Assembly (NCBI RefSeq): GCF_014634745.1 | Contig: NZ_BMBP01000001.1 | Location: forward strand, 248,001-312,000 | Direction of reading: 5' to 3' | Length of the DNA stretch: 64,000 nucleotides | Origin: Leuconostoc pseudomesenteroides KCTC 3652 | GTDB taxonomy: Bacteria; Bacillota; Bacilli; Lactobacillales; Lactobacillaceae | Shown: positions 36,859-45,557 of the stretch, one piece after another | Numbering within the stretch: position 1 is the stretch's first letter | How the letters are laid out: each line of letters starts with the position of its first letter | Program-made: the position numbers and the translations under genes | The notes under the pieces: generated by a model | Told to the model about the DNA's origin: nothing | The model's database searches: none | What the model saw: the letters and a program-made list of their open reading frames with translations, nothing else

Positions 36859-36881
36859 TTAAACCCCCGTAAAATTTTCTA

Positions 36882-36895
36882 TGAAAACGGTTACT
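36882..36895 (-). promoter_or_regulatory. cre-like box before the YvlD-hprK operon
   Basis: TGAAAACGGTTACT on the plus strand fits the CcpA consensus at 13 of 14 positions. A TATAAT on the minus strand near 36925-36930 would place it about 30-40 nt inside the transcript. Confidence 0.45.
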
Positions 36896-36946
36896 ATATT
36901 GATACAATAACACTTTCACATTACAATTATACCAAATGTAGACTAT

Positions 36947-36974
36947 AAAAAAAAGCGCCTTACAGACGCTTGAC
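36947..36974 (-). terminator. phoU terminator
   Basis: AAGCG / CGCTT stem with U-G extension, then eight T residues on the minus strand. Confidence 0.7.
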
Positions 36975-36976
36975 TG

Positions 36977-37651
36977 TTAAATAAAGAAATTGTAGCCTGG
37001 ATTCAATTCGATGATCTTACCAGTACGCTTATAGACAATCCATTCTGCAATATCAGTCGTGTAATCACCAATACGTTTCAAGTAACCAGCAATCACTAAA
37101 TAATCAGCAGCAGAATCAACCAAATCAGCATTTTCTTTCATACCATTTACGGAATCAGTTCTGACTTTAGCAGCACTTTGTGACAACTTATGGTTAGCTT
37201 CAGCTATTGATTCAGCACCGAGGGCATCGTTTTTAACATAATATTCCATCACTTGAGAAACCATATTGGCTACCATTTCTCCGATAACCCCAAGTTCTTG
37301 TTCAATGCTAGCAATATGCTTTGTCCCTTTCACTCGAATAGTTGAGTTAGCAATATTACGTGCCTGATCACCCATTCGTTCTAAAACCGAGACAGCTTTC
37401 AAAATTGTGACAATTTCACGTAAATCTGTGGTCACAGGTTGATATAGTGCAATCATCTCAAAGGTTTTCTTTTCAATAGCAGCTTCTCGTTCATTAATTT
37501 GATGATCATTTTCTAAAATTTGACGCGCACCCTCGCGGTCATGATCCACAAATGACTGAACAGCTTTTTGAATAGTTTGAGACACTAGCATACCCATTTC
37601 TGTAAATGAGCTATCTAAATCTGCTAATTCTTCATCAAATAATCGACGCAT
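36977..37651 (-). CDS. phoU: Phosphate transport regulator PhoU
   Basis: PhoU is a peripheral metal-binding protein that links PstB activity to PhoR signalling. The 224-residue protein has two PhoU repeats: residues 8-100 with KKTFEMIALYQPVTTDLREI, and 115-215. Both carry the E/D-rich metal clusters. Start at ATG 37651, with GGAGG 7-9 nt upstream; the ATG at 37666 would include that ribosome site. It closes the pst operon and ends at a terminator. Confidence 0.94.
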   Translation of the reverse strand: MRRLFDEELADLDSSFTEMGMLVSQTIQKAVQSFVDHDREGARQILENDHQINEREAAIEKKTFEMIALYQPVTTDLREIVTILKAVSVLERMGDQARNIANSTIRVKGTKHIASIEQELGVIGEMVANMVSQVMEYYVKNDALGAESIAEANHKLSQSAAKVRTDSVNGMKENADLVDSAADYLVIAGYLKRIGDYTTDIAEWIVYKRTGKIIELNPGYNFFI

Positions 37652-37706
37652 AACAAACTCCTCCATGACTTTGTATAGTGTGGTCTTGCAATTTTTTTGG
37701 TTTTAA

Positions 37707-38477
37707 TTAACCAAAACGTCCAGAAACATAATCTTGTGTTTCTTGCTTTTGTGGATTAAGAAAAATGTGCTTCGTCTGATCAACTTCAATCAGATCCCCA
37801 CTCAAGAAGAAAGCAGTACGGTCAGAAATTCTTGAAGCTTGTGACATTGAGTGTGTCACAATAATCATGGCATAATCTTCTCTTAATTTCAACAATGTTT
37901 CCTCGATATTACGACTCGAAATAGGATCCAATGCTGAAGTTGGTTCGTCAAGTAAAAGTAATTCTGGTGACATTGCTAATACACGTGCAATTGAAACACG
38001 CTGTTGCTGCCCACCAGACAACCCCAATGCCGATTTGTGTAAATCATCTTTGACTTCATCCCAGACTGAGGCTTGCTTTAATGAGCGTTCTACTGCTTCA
38101 TCTAATACTGCTTTGTCTTTAACGCCATCTAAACGCAATCCAAAAATAACGTTTTCATAGATTGAGAATGGAAATGGGTTAGGTTGTTGAAAAACCATCC
38201 CGATTCGCTTGCGTAAATCAACTGTGTCAGTCGTTGGTGCATATATATCAGTCCCATTGAAATTAAATGAACCTGTTACAGTCACACCATCTTCCAAATC
38301 GTGCATTCGGTTTAATGCGCGTAAATAGGTAGTTTTCCCTGAACCAGAAGGACCAATTAAAGCTGTGATTCCCTTGTTTGGAAAGTCCAAATCAATACCA
38401 TGTAGGGCTTCTTTTTGACCATACCAAAGACGAACATCACGTGTGGATAAAATTGTTTTTTCTTGTTTGTCTGTCAT
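37707..38477 (-). CDS. pstB: Phosphate ABC transporter ATPase PstB (copy 1)
   Basis: This 256-residue ATPase has Walker [10 protein letters not shown] (residues 38-46), [10 protein letters not shown] typical of PstB, signature [16 protein letters not shown] and Walker [17 protein letters not shown]. It overlaps the next pstB gene by 4 nt. Together with the copy upstream it could form a heterodimeric motor on PstC-PstA. Lactic acid bacteria commonly carry tandem pstB genes. Confidence 0.94.
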   Translation of the reverse strand: MTDKQEKTILSTRDVRLWYGQKEALHGIDLDFPNKGITALIGPSGSGKTTYLRALNRMHDLEDGVTVTGSFNFNGTDIYAPTTDTVDLRKRIGMVFQQPNPFPFSIYENVIFGLRLDGVKDKAVLDEAVERSLKQASVWDEVKDDLHKSALGLSGGQQQRVSIARVLAMSPELLLLDEPTSALDPISSRNIEETLLKLREDYAMIIVTHSMSQASRISDRTAFFLSGDLIEVDQTKHIFLNPQKQETQDYVSGRFG

Positions 38478-39316
38478 CCGAAATTACCTGATATATAATC
38501 ATTTGTCAAAGCAACTTTAGGTCGCGTAAATATTTTACGTGTTAAATCATATTCAATGACTTTACCTAAATGGAAGAAAGCCGTGTAATCACTGATACGG
38601 GCAGCCTGTTGCATGTTATGTGTCACAATGATGATTGTGTATTGATTTTTTAATTCAATCAATGTGTCTTCAACCTGAGCAGAAGAAATTGGATCCAACG
38701 CGCTTGAGGGTTCATCCAGCAAAAGAATATCGGGCTTTAGTGCCAAGGCACGTGCAATAACCAATCGTTGCGCCTGTCCACCTGACAAGGCTAAGGCTGA
38801 TTTATTTAATTCATCTTTAACTTGATCCCACAATGCCGCTTGTTTTAAACTGGTTTCAACTATTTCGTCAAGTTGTTCTTTCGTGTAGTTGCCACGTTGC
38901 GTTAGCGCGAAGGTTATGTTGTCATAAATTGATTTAGCAAATGGATTGGGTCGTTGGAAGACCATACCAATGTGACGACGCATCTCATAAACATCAATAT
39001 TTTTAGTGTTAATGTCAACACCACGATACATAATTTGACCATTAACAGTAGCAACATCGTCGTTCATACGATTCAAAGATCTCAAAACTGTTGACTTACC
39101 AGAACCAGACGCACCAATAAGGCTCGTAATCTTATAGCGTTCAAATTCCAAATCACCTTCACTCAAAGCGAGGTTATCGCCATAAGACACTTGTAAGTCA
39201 TGTGTAGAAATTGCAATTTCATGCTTGTCAGAAGCCATATTATAGATATAACGTTCGGGAGCGTCTTCTCTAATAAAATCACTGGCAGGTTTAAATTCAA
39301 AGTTAGGATTTGTCAT
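38474..39316 (-). CDS. pstB: Phosphate ABC transporter ATPase PstB (copy 2)
   Basis: This 280-residue ATPase has Walker [19 protein letters not shown], signature [16 protein letters not shown] and Walker [17 protein letters not shown]. It has a 30-residue N-terminal extension relative to copy 1. It follows pstA by 7 nt. The signature motif differs (GGQAQR instead of GGQQQR), consistent with two specialised half-sites. Confidence 0.93.
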   Translation of the reverse strand: MTNPNFEFKPASDFIREDAPERYIYNMASDKHEIAISTHDLQVSYGDNLALSEGDLEFERYKITSLIGASGSGKSTVLRSLNRMNDDVATVNGQIMYRGVDINTKNIDVYEMRRHIGMVFQRPNPFAKSIYDNITFALTQRGNYTKEQLDEIVETSLKQAALWDQVKDELNKSALALSGGQAQRLVIARALALKPDILLLDEPSSALDPISSAQVEDTLIELKNQYTIIIVTHNMQQAARISDYTAFFHLGKVIEYDLTRKIFTRPKVALTNDYISGNFG

Positions 39317-39323
39317 AGTCGCC

Positions 39324-40208
39324 TCACGAACTAGTTAGTTTCTTATACAACTTGGTACCTAATTTACGCGCACTAAAGTTGAACAGTAATACAACAATAA
39401 TTAACACTGCTGATGCACCCGCAGAAACTGCGTTAACATCTGGCATGATGCCTTCAGAATTAATTTTCCAAATATGAACTGCTAAAGTTTCTGCTGGACG
39501 CATTGGATTCAAGGGACTTGAAATATTGAACGGATTCCAATCCCCAAAGTTCAAAGCTGGTGCAGATTGTCCAGCAGTATAGATTAGTGCGGCAGCTTCA
39601 CCAAATACACGACCTGCTGACAGAACAACCCCTGTCACAATTGAAGGCACAGCCGCTGGCAAAATTACATGTAGAACCGTTTCCCAACGTGACAATCCCA
39701 GTGCAGATCCCGCTTCACGTTGTAAGTCTGGAATTTGAGCCAAACTTGTCTCAATCGAACGTGTTAACAATGGTAAATTAAACAAAGTTAATGCAATGGC
39801 ACCAGACAAAATTGAAAATCCCAATTTGAATTGAACAACGAACAATAGAAAACCAAACAAACCAACAACAACAGATGGTAACGAACTTAGAATTTCAATT
39901 GCCGTTCGGACAATCGCTGTAAAATAATTTTTCTTAGCATATTCATTTAAGTAAATTGCTGCGCCCAATGCGATTGGGAAGCTAATTACCATAGCCAAAA
40001 TCAATAAATAAAATGAGTTAAAGAGTTGCACACCTACACCGCCACCCGCCTCAAAAGCTCGGGCCGGTGAAGTCAGAAAATGCCATGACAAGTGTGGTAC
40101 TCCTCTTACGAGGATAAATGACAGCATCGCAAACAAAATTAATGCGACAATACCTGAAATGGCATAAATAAAGCCGGTGGCTATTTTATCAGCAGTTTTT
40201 GCTTTCAT
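39324..40208 (-). CDS. pstA: Phosphate ABC transporter permease PstA
   Basis: This 294-residue permease has six membrane segments, a hydrophilic loop before helix 2 and the EAA motif EAGSALGLSRWETVLHVILPAAVP. Pairs with PstC to form the phosphate channel. It overlaps pstC by one base (stop and start share a base). Confidence 0.94.
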   Translation of the reverse strand: MKAKTADKIATGFIYAISGIVALILFAMLSFILVRGVPHLSWHFLTSPARAFEAGGGVGVQLFNSFYLLILAMVISFPIALGAAIYLNEYAKKNYFTAIVRTAIEILSSLPSVVVGLFGFLLFVVQFKLGFSILSGAIALTLFNLPLLTRSIETSLAQIPDLQREAGSALGLSRWETVLHVILPAAVPSIVTGVVLSAGRVFGEAAALIYTAGQSAPALNFGDWNPFNISSPLNPMRPAETLAVHIWKINSEGIMPDVNAVSAGASAVLIIVVLLFNFSARKLGTKLYKKLTSS

Positions 40209-41131
40209 TACTTCATCGCTCCTCTACGTCCAATTGCACGCACAATTAAGTTAAATACCAATGACATGATTAACAAAATCATTGCCAAGGTCCATAATAC
40301 GTCATTCTGTAATGATCCCATGACAGTATTACCAATTCCCATCGTCAAGACAGAAGTTAATGTTGAGGCAGGCGTCGTCAAACTGTGTGGCATCAGAGCA
40401 GCATTTCCAATAACCATCTGAACCGCCAAAGCTTCACCAAATGCTCGGGCCATTCCAAATACAATGGCCGTCAGTATTCCAGGTGTTGCAGCCCGTAAAA
40501 CAACCTTGTAAATCATTTGCCAACGCGTAGCACCAATCGCTAAAGCAGACTCGCGATAATGGCGTGGCACAGATCTCAATGTGTCGACGGTCATCGAAGT
40601 AATAGTTGGCAAAATCATAACAAAAAGTACAATTGTACCTGACAAAATACCAAATCCTGAACCACCCGCAATTGTTCTTATAACTGGCACAACGACCGTT
40701 AAGCCAATAAAACCATAGACAACTGATGGGATACCAACCAATAATTCAACAATAGGTTGCATAATTTTGGCGCCGCGCTTTTGTGCAATTTCAGTCATGA
40801 ACAAAGCAGTACCGATTGCAAACGGTGTTGCAACAATGGCTGCCAAGAACGTTACTAAAAATGAGCCCAAAATCATTGGCAAAGCCCCAATATAAGGCTT
40901 TTTAGTTGCAGGATCAGTTACAGAAGGATTCCATGTTGTGCCAAATAAGAAATCTTTCACATTGACACCATCTTTATAAAAAGTGGACAGGCCGCGACTC
41001 AAAACGAAAACGAAAATTGAAACAACAACGATTGCAATCAAGATCAATGCTGTCATGCTGATTGCACGACCAATAGTATCTTTTCGAGTTGATTCAGAGC
41101 GTTGCATTAGTTTTTTTGTGATATTATCCAT
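40208..41131 (-). CDS. pstC: Phosphate ABC transporter permease PstC
   Basis: This 307-residue permease has six membrane segments, an external region with TTWNPSVTDPATKKPYIGALPMI typical of PstC, and the EAA loop ESALAIGATRWQMIYKVVLRAA. Start at ATG 41131, with GGAGA 5-7 nt upstream; the longer ATG at 41161 precedes that site. Follows pstS by about 50 nt. Confidence 0.94.
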   Translation of the reverse strand: MDNITKKLMQRSESTRKDTIGRAISMTALILIAIVVVSIFVFVLSRGLSTFYKDGVNVKDFLFGTTWNPSVTDPATKKPYIGALPMILGSFLVTFLAAIVATPFAIGTALFMTEIAQKRGAKIMQPIVELLVGIPSVVYGFIGLTVVVPVIRTIAGGSGFGILSGTIVLFVMILPTITSMTVDTLRSVPRHYRESALAIGATRWQMIYKVVLRAATPGILTAIVFGMARAFGEALAVQMVIGNAALMPHSLTTPASTLTSVLTMGIGNTVMGSLQNDVLWTLAMILLIMSLVFNLIVRAIGRRGAMK

Positions 41132-41183
41132 GTTTTCTCCACGGTGAGTGTTGTTGCGCAATCAGCGTCAGCAACGAACACGC

Positions 41184-42065
41184 TTATTTTTCAACCACTT
41201 GACCATTAACATTACGACTAATTTTCATATCATGAATTGAAATATAGCCCAGCTTTGGAACCAAAGTAGATTGAATTTTTGTTGATGTGAGATATTTTAA
41301 AAATTTACTAACCTGAGCATCGGGTTTCCCCTTAGTGTAAACATGCTCATATGACCAAATGGCGTATTTTCCAGTGGCAACATTTTGATTATTAGGTTTT
41401 ATGCCGTTAACACTAGCAGCTACAACAGATGAATCGATGTAGCCAAAAGCAGCATATGAAATCGCACCAGGCGTTGTTGCAACGATCGAACGTACCATAC
41501 CTGACGAATCTTGCTCCTGCGCTGAGATGCTTTCAGCACCATCTAAGGCCCATTTTTCAAAAGTCGCCCTTGTACCAGAACCAGTTGCACGATTGATAAT
41601 GACAATGTCAAGGTTTTTACCACCCACTTCTTGCCAGTTCGTTATTTTACCGGTAAAAATAGCTTTTAATTGCGCCGTTGATAGATTTTTGACCCCATTG
41701 TCTTTATTTAACAAGGGTGCTATACCGACAACAGCAACCTGATGATCTACTAACTGGCTGGCTTTAATGCCTTCTTTTTCTTCAGCGAAAACATCCGAAT
41801 TACCTAAATCTACGGCGCCTTGAGAAACTTGACTGAGCCCTGTTCCCGTACCACCACCTTGAACATTAATAAATGTACCAAGATTTTCTTTAGCATATTC
41901 TTCACCAGCCGCTTCAACAAGTGGTTGAAGTGCGGTCGATCCAACAGCTGTGATTGAAGTGCCAGATGCGCTTTGATCACGCGTGGCATAAGCTGTTCCG
42001 AGTGCTGCAACAATAGCCACGACAACGATTGAAGATACAATCGCGCCGCGATGTGATTTCGACAT
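41184..42065 (-). CDS. pstS: Phosphate-binding protein PstS (copy 1, with transport genes)
   Basis: This 293-residue phosphate-binding protein has an N-terminal hydrophobic anchor (residues 10-28) and then the phosphate-contact motifs AVGSTALQPLVE, QGGGTGTGLSQV and NRATGSGTR. There is no cysteine after the anchor, so it is not a lipoprotein as in most Gram-positives. GGGAGG precedes the ATG. It heads the pstS-C-A-B-B-phoU operon behind an 11-bp-periodic Pho box (42105-42165). Confidence 0.93.
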   Translation of the reverse strand: MSKSHRGAIVSSIVVVAIVAALGTAYATRDQSASGTSITAVGSTALQPLVEAAGEEYAKENLGTFINVQGGGTGTGLSQVSQGAVDLGNSDVFAEEKEGIKASQLVDHQVAVVGIAPLLNKDNGVKNLSTAQLKAIFTGKITNWQEVGGKNLDIVIINRATGSGTRATFEKWALDGAESISAQEQDSSGMVRSIVATTPGAISYAAFGYIDSSVVAASVNGIKPNNQNVATGKYAIWSYEHVYTKGKPDAQVSKFLKYLTSTKIQSTLVPKLGYISIHDMKISRNVNGQVVEK

Positions 42066-42104
42066 GTTTAATGCCTCCCAAGATTTACTACTACGTTTTA
42101 ATTA

Positions 42105-42165
42105 TCTTAAACTTGTGTAAATATCAGAACGCCTTTTTGTAAAGTTTGTGTAAAGGAATTTAAAA
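42105..42165 (-). promoter_or_regulatory. Pho box array upstream of pstS copy 1
   Basis: TTTACA (minus strand) occurs at 42116-42121, 42138-42143 and 42149-42154, i.e. on an 11-nt grid. Degenerate copies occur at 42105 (TTAAGA) and 42160 (TTTTAA). This matches PhoP direct-repeat sites; GATAAT follows as a likely -10. Confidence 0.7.
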
Positions 42166-42232
42166 TATGGAAACTATATGTTCTCTTTTATGGACTGACA
42201 TCACGATTTATAAGTTCTATAATTTTTTAAAC

Positions 42233-42263
42233 ACAAAAAAAGAAGATAGTCACAATATCTTCT
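42233..42263 (-). terminator. phoR terminator
   Basis: AGAAGATA / TATCTTCT with a 7-nt loop and a T7 run on the minus strand, directly after the phoR stop. Confidence 0.85.
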
Positions 42264-43604
42264 TTACAAAGGCAACGTCAGTGTAATAGTTGTTCCAACG
42301 CCTACTTGAGATTTCACTTGCAGTTGACCGTTATGTTTGGTCACAATTTCGTTTACTATTGCCAGCCCAAGACCAGTACCACTGGCAATTTTGCGCTGTC
42401 TAGACTCGTCACCACGATAGAACCTTTCAAAAATACGTGATTGTTGACTCAAAGGAATACCAATCCCAGAATCTCGAACACTTAAAGTCCATTGTGATTT
42501 ATCTTTTTTGGCCGTCACCCACACTTCACCATTTTCAACATTGTACTTCACGGCATTAGTCAATAAATTTTGAATAATCGTCGTGGCATCTTCAGAAACA
42601 CCCACCACTTCGAATCTATCTGCAACATCATTGTGAATTTTAACGCGTTGACTATTAATTTTTTGAATTTGTTGATTGATAATTTCAGAGACTTTAATCA
42701 TTGACACTTCTCCATCAGCCTTATGTTTGAGACGAGACAGAGACAAAATATCATTTACTAAATCAGAAAGACGCTGCGACTCATTTGCTACGATTGTCAA
42801 AAACTGAGCTCGCGTTTTAGGGTCATCCCCGGCAGGGCCTTGTAACGTTTCAACAAATCCCGTGATCGCAGTCAGCGGTGTTTTAAACTCATGCGAAGCG
42901 TTGGCCAAAAAGTCTGCCTGCATACGTTCAATTTGCAAAACACTCGTCAAATCATAAAGCATAATCATGACTTCACCCTCTGCGCCAGATTGATGGTATA
43001 GTGTGCTGGCATCGTATTGACGCGTTTCGCCATTGATTGTTAGGTTTAGAATTGATTGTTGCTTTGATTGTGTATTAAATGTTTGGCTAATTAACTCCGA
43101 TAATGTAAATTGACGAATTATCAAATTTTCTGAAATCGGTAATTTTGGTAAAGAAACCCCCAATAAATCAGCAGCTTTCTGATTAAAAACATCAATCGTA
43201 TGATGTCGATCAACATTGATCACGCCAACAGGTAAGCTAGTAAGTAATGTTTGATAATTGCCAACATCACGTTTATTATCATATTGAGAATGCCGAACAT
43301 ATGTCTGTAATGCGTTAAAAGATTGCAACAAGTCATAGTAAGGTGATTCAGGTGATACTAATACACCTCTAGGTGTCTCGCCGTCTAACGTGTCCTGCAT
43401 CCTTTTTTTCATCACAGCTAATTCAGTCGCATCACTCATTTCCCAAAGTTGAGAGAGCCAAGCCTCGACAATTGAAATCAAAATCACAATAAAAATTAAA
43501 GCAGTCAAAGTCTGCCTTGTCAATGACACTATTTGAGTTAAGGAGATCAGTAAAATCAAGTTTAAACCCAAAATAATAATGAATTTTTCAAATTTATTTT
43601 TCAT
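42264..43604 (-). CDS. phoR: Sensor histidine kinase PhoR-like
   Basis: This 446-residue membrane sensor kinase has two close membrane helices (residues 8-48) with almost no external loop, a cytoplasmic PAS domain (about 105-205), HisKA with phospho-acceptor FLANASHEFKTPLTAITGF, and HATPase with N, G1 and G2 boxes (NLLTNAVKYN, RDSGIGIP, GTGLGLAIV). The absence of an external domain fits PhoR, which senses through the Pst/PhoU complex. It is separated from phoP by a pstS gene. No Shine-Dalgarno is seen; TATGAT ends 6 nt before the ATG. Confidence 0.9.
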   Translation of the reverse strand: MKNKFEKFIIILGLNLILLISLTQIVSLTRQTLTALIFIVILISIVEAWLSQLWEMSDATELAVMKKRMQDTLDGETPRGVLVSPESPYYDLLQSFNALQTYVRHSQYDNKRDVGNYQTLLTSLPVGVINVDRHHTIDVFNQKAADLLGVSLPKLPISENLIIRQFTLSELISQTFNTQSKQQSILNLTINGETRQYDASTLYHQSGAEGEVMIMLYDLTSVLQIERMQADFLANASHEFKTPLTAITGFVETLQGPAGDDPKTRAQFLTIVANESQRLSDLVNDILSLSRLKHKADGEVSMIKVSEIINQQIQKINSQRVKIHNDVADRFEVVGVSEDATTIIQNLLTNAVKYNVENGEVWVTAKKDKSQWTLSVRDSGIGIPLSQQSRIFERFYRGDESRQRKIASGTGLGLAIVNEIVTKHNGQLQVKSQVGVGTTITLTLPL

Positions 43605-43653
43605 ACGTTTATCATATCATCTTCGTTACAAAAATCAGCACTAATTTGATTAA

Positions 43654-43680
43654 CAAAAAAACAGGTATTACCCTGTTTTG
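43654..43680 (-). terminator. Terminator after pstS copy 2
   Basis: AAACAGG / CCTGTTT with a 6-nt loop and a T7 run on the minus strand, 50 nt before phoR. Confidence 0.85.
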
Positions 43681-43699
43681 AATTAATAATATCATTTAG

Positions 43700-44608
43700 T
43701 TATTTGTCAGTGACTTTTCCGCTTGAATCACGTGTTACTTTCATATCTGTCAAACCAATGTAACCCAACTTTGGCACAATCGTCTTTTGAACTGATTTTG
43801 TTGAGAAGTAATCCAAGAATGCCTTAGTGGCACCAGTTGCCTTACCCTTTGTATACATGTGTTCGTATGCCCAGATAGGCCATGAATTGTCTTCAACATT
43901 TGCTTTGCTAGGCTTAACGTTGTCCAATTTAAGTGCCTTGATACCATCAGCATCTAAGTAAGCAAATGCTAGATATGAAATAGCACCGGGTGTAGTTTTA
44001 ACAATTTTTTGAACAGTACCATTTGAATCTTGTTCAGTTGCTTGCACGGCATTTTGACCATCTAAGATATTCTTTTCAAACACAGCACGTGTGCCTGATC
44101 CAGTTGCACGGTTAATCACAACGATCTTTTCATCTTTTCCACCGACGTCTTTCCAGTTCGTTATTTTGCCAGTGAAAATCTCACGCAATTGCGTCTTTGA
44201 AATATTGCTAATTTGAACATCACTATTGACAACAGGTGCAATACCAACAACAGCAACCTTATGATCAACTAACTTGCTTGCATCTACGCCTTCTTTTTCT
44301 TCAGCGAAAACATCTGAGTTACCAATTTGCGCTGATCCGTCTGATACTTGGCTAAGACCCGCACCTGAACCACCACCTTGAACTGTCACTGTAACATCTG
44401 GATTCTTATCTTGAAACGAGGAAGCAACTTGTTCTGCCAATGGCTGCAAAGCAGTTGATCCCAAAGATAGCACTTTACCACTAACTTTCGTCGATGACGT
44501 TGATGATGATTTGCTGTCACTCGACTTGTTATTAGCAGAGGTATATAACGCAATCCCTGCCGCAATGACAACGATTCCTCCAATAATACCTGCAACTTTT
44601 TTGTTCAT
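43700..44608 (-). CDS. Phosphate-binding protein PstS (copy 2, between phoP and phoR)
   Basis: This 302-residue paralog of the PstS copy at 41.2 kb shows the same motifs (LGSTALQPLAE, QGGGSGAGLSQV, NRATGSGTR, EEKEGVDAS). The N terminus is a membrane anchor (4-22) with a Ser/Thr/Lys linker and no cysteine. It is a single-gene unit, flanked by the phoP terminator upstream and its own terminator downstream, with TTTACA repeats and a hairpin leader. Its position between response regulator and kinase is unusual. It may supply a high-affinity or sensing variant. Confident as a family member; the role is inferred. Confidence 0.9.
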   Translation of the reverse strand: MNKKVAGIIGGIVVIAAGIALYTSANNKSSDSKSSSTSSTKVSGKVLSLGSTALQPLAEQVASSFQDKNPDVTVTVQGGGSGAGLSQVSDGSAQIGNSDVFAEEKEGVDASKLVDHKVAVVGIAPVVNSDVQISNISKTQLREIFTGKITNWKDVGGKDEKIVVINRATGSGTRAVFEKNILDGQNAVQATEQDSNGTVQKIVKTTPGAISYLAFAYLDADGIKALKLDNVKPSKANVEDNSWPIWAYEHMYTKGKATGATKAFLDYFSTKSVQKTIVPKLGYIGLTDMKVTRDSSGKVTDK

Positions 44609-44639
44609 GATGTACTTCTCCCTTTGGATTATGTAATGA

Positions 44640-44682
44640 AAACAAGGTCGTAGTAGAGGCTCTTGGGGGCCACTCCTTGTTT
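44640..44682 (-). promoter_or_regulatory. Hairpin leader of pstS copy 2
   Basis: An outer 8-bp stem AAACAAGG / CCTTGTTT encloses an inner GGC / GCC hairpin with loop CCCCAAGA. The outer arm is followed by TTTTC, so it looks like a weak attenuator 30 nt before the start. Confidence 0.35.
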
Positions 44683-44740
44683 ACAAGTTATATAATACGG
44701 TGCCATTGTTAGGAATAGTAACCTATTTTCGTCGTGTTTA

Positions 44741-44756
44741 TGTAAATAATTGTAAA
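44741..44756 (-). promoter_or_regulatory. Pho-box-like repeats upstream of pstS copy 2
   Basis: Two TTTACA elements on the minus strand, 10 nt apart, lie between the phoP stop and pstS copy 2. Confidence 0.45.
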
Positions 44757-44765
44757 GACATATTT

Positions 44766-44788
44766 ACAAAAAAACGGTCTAGGACCGT
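44766..44788 (-). terminator. phoP terminator
   Basis: ACGGTC / GACCGT with a 3-nt loop and a T7 run on the minus strand, overlapping the phoP stop. Confidence 0.8.
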
Positions 44789-45474
44789 CAATTAATCATT
44801 GTATAGCCAAATCCACGAACTGTTTTCAATATTTCCGGGGACTTGGGATTTGTTTCTATTTTTTCACGTAGATTACTAATATGCATATCGACCATACGGC
44901 TTTCACCAGTATACTCATAGCCCCAAACTGCGGTCAAAATAGTTTCGCGATCGATCACGCGACCCAATCGCTGGGCGAAATACAATAATAAATCATATTC
45001 ACGTGGTGTCAATGCAACACTCTGACCAGCCTTAGTAACAATCTTTTTGCCATCGTTAATATTCAAGTCTTGAATCGTAATCACAGTTTCTTCTGATTCA
45101 ACGGTGGGTATTTGTGAACGGCGTAACACTGCTTTTAATCTGGCAATCACTTCTCGTGGGCTAAACGGCTTGGTAATATAATCATCAGCACCAAGTTCCA
45201 AACCAAACACTCGGTCAAATTCGTCCCCTTTGGCCGTCACTAAAATGACTGGTGTTGTGATTTTATCTTGACGAATTTGTTTTAAAACTGTCATGCCATC
45301 CACGTTAGGTAACATTAAATCTAGTAAAATTGCATCAAATTGTTCTGATTTCGCTAATTGATAAGCGGAACTACCATCCCCTGCCGTTGTCACCTCAAAC
45401 CCATTTTGCTCCAAATTATATTGCAACAACGTTGAAATTGCTACTTCATCATCGACAACCAATATTTTAGTCAT
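44788..45474 (-). CDS. phoP: OmpR-family response regulator PhoP-like
   Basis: This 228-residue regulator has a receiver domain (DDEVAIS acidic pair, phospho-Asp in ILLDLMLPNVDGM, Lys in VTAKGDEFD) and a winged-helix C terminus (TPREYDLLLYFAQRLGRVIDRETI, then RTVRGFGYTM). Start at ATG 45474 with GGAGA upstream. Partner kinase phoR lies two genes away. It should bind the TTTACA repeats before the two pstS genes. It is transcribed after the recA terminator. Confidence 0.92.
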   Translation of the reverse strand: MTKILVVDDEVAISTLLQYNLEQNGFEVTTAGDGSSAYQLAKSEQFDAILLDLMLPNVDGMTVLKQIRQDKITTPVILVTAKGDEFDRVFGLELGADDYITKPFSPREVIARLKAVLRRSQIPTVESEETVITIQDLNINDGKKIVTKAGQSVALTPREYDLLLYFAQRLGRVIDRETILTAVWGYEYTGESRMVDMHISNLREKIETNPKSPEILKTVRGFGYTMIN

Positions 45475-45510
45475 GTTAATCTCCATGGAATCTATTATCT
45501 GCATTGTAAC

Positions 45511-45538
45511 AAAAAAAAGAAAAACGCCCTAGCGTTTT
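45511..45538 (-). terminator. recA terminator
   Basis: AAAACGC / GCGTTTT with a 4-nt loop followed by T-rich sequence on the minus strand. Confidence 0.8.
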
Positions 45539-45557
45539 CCTAAAATGTTTACATAAC

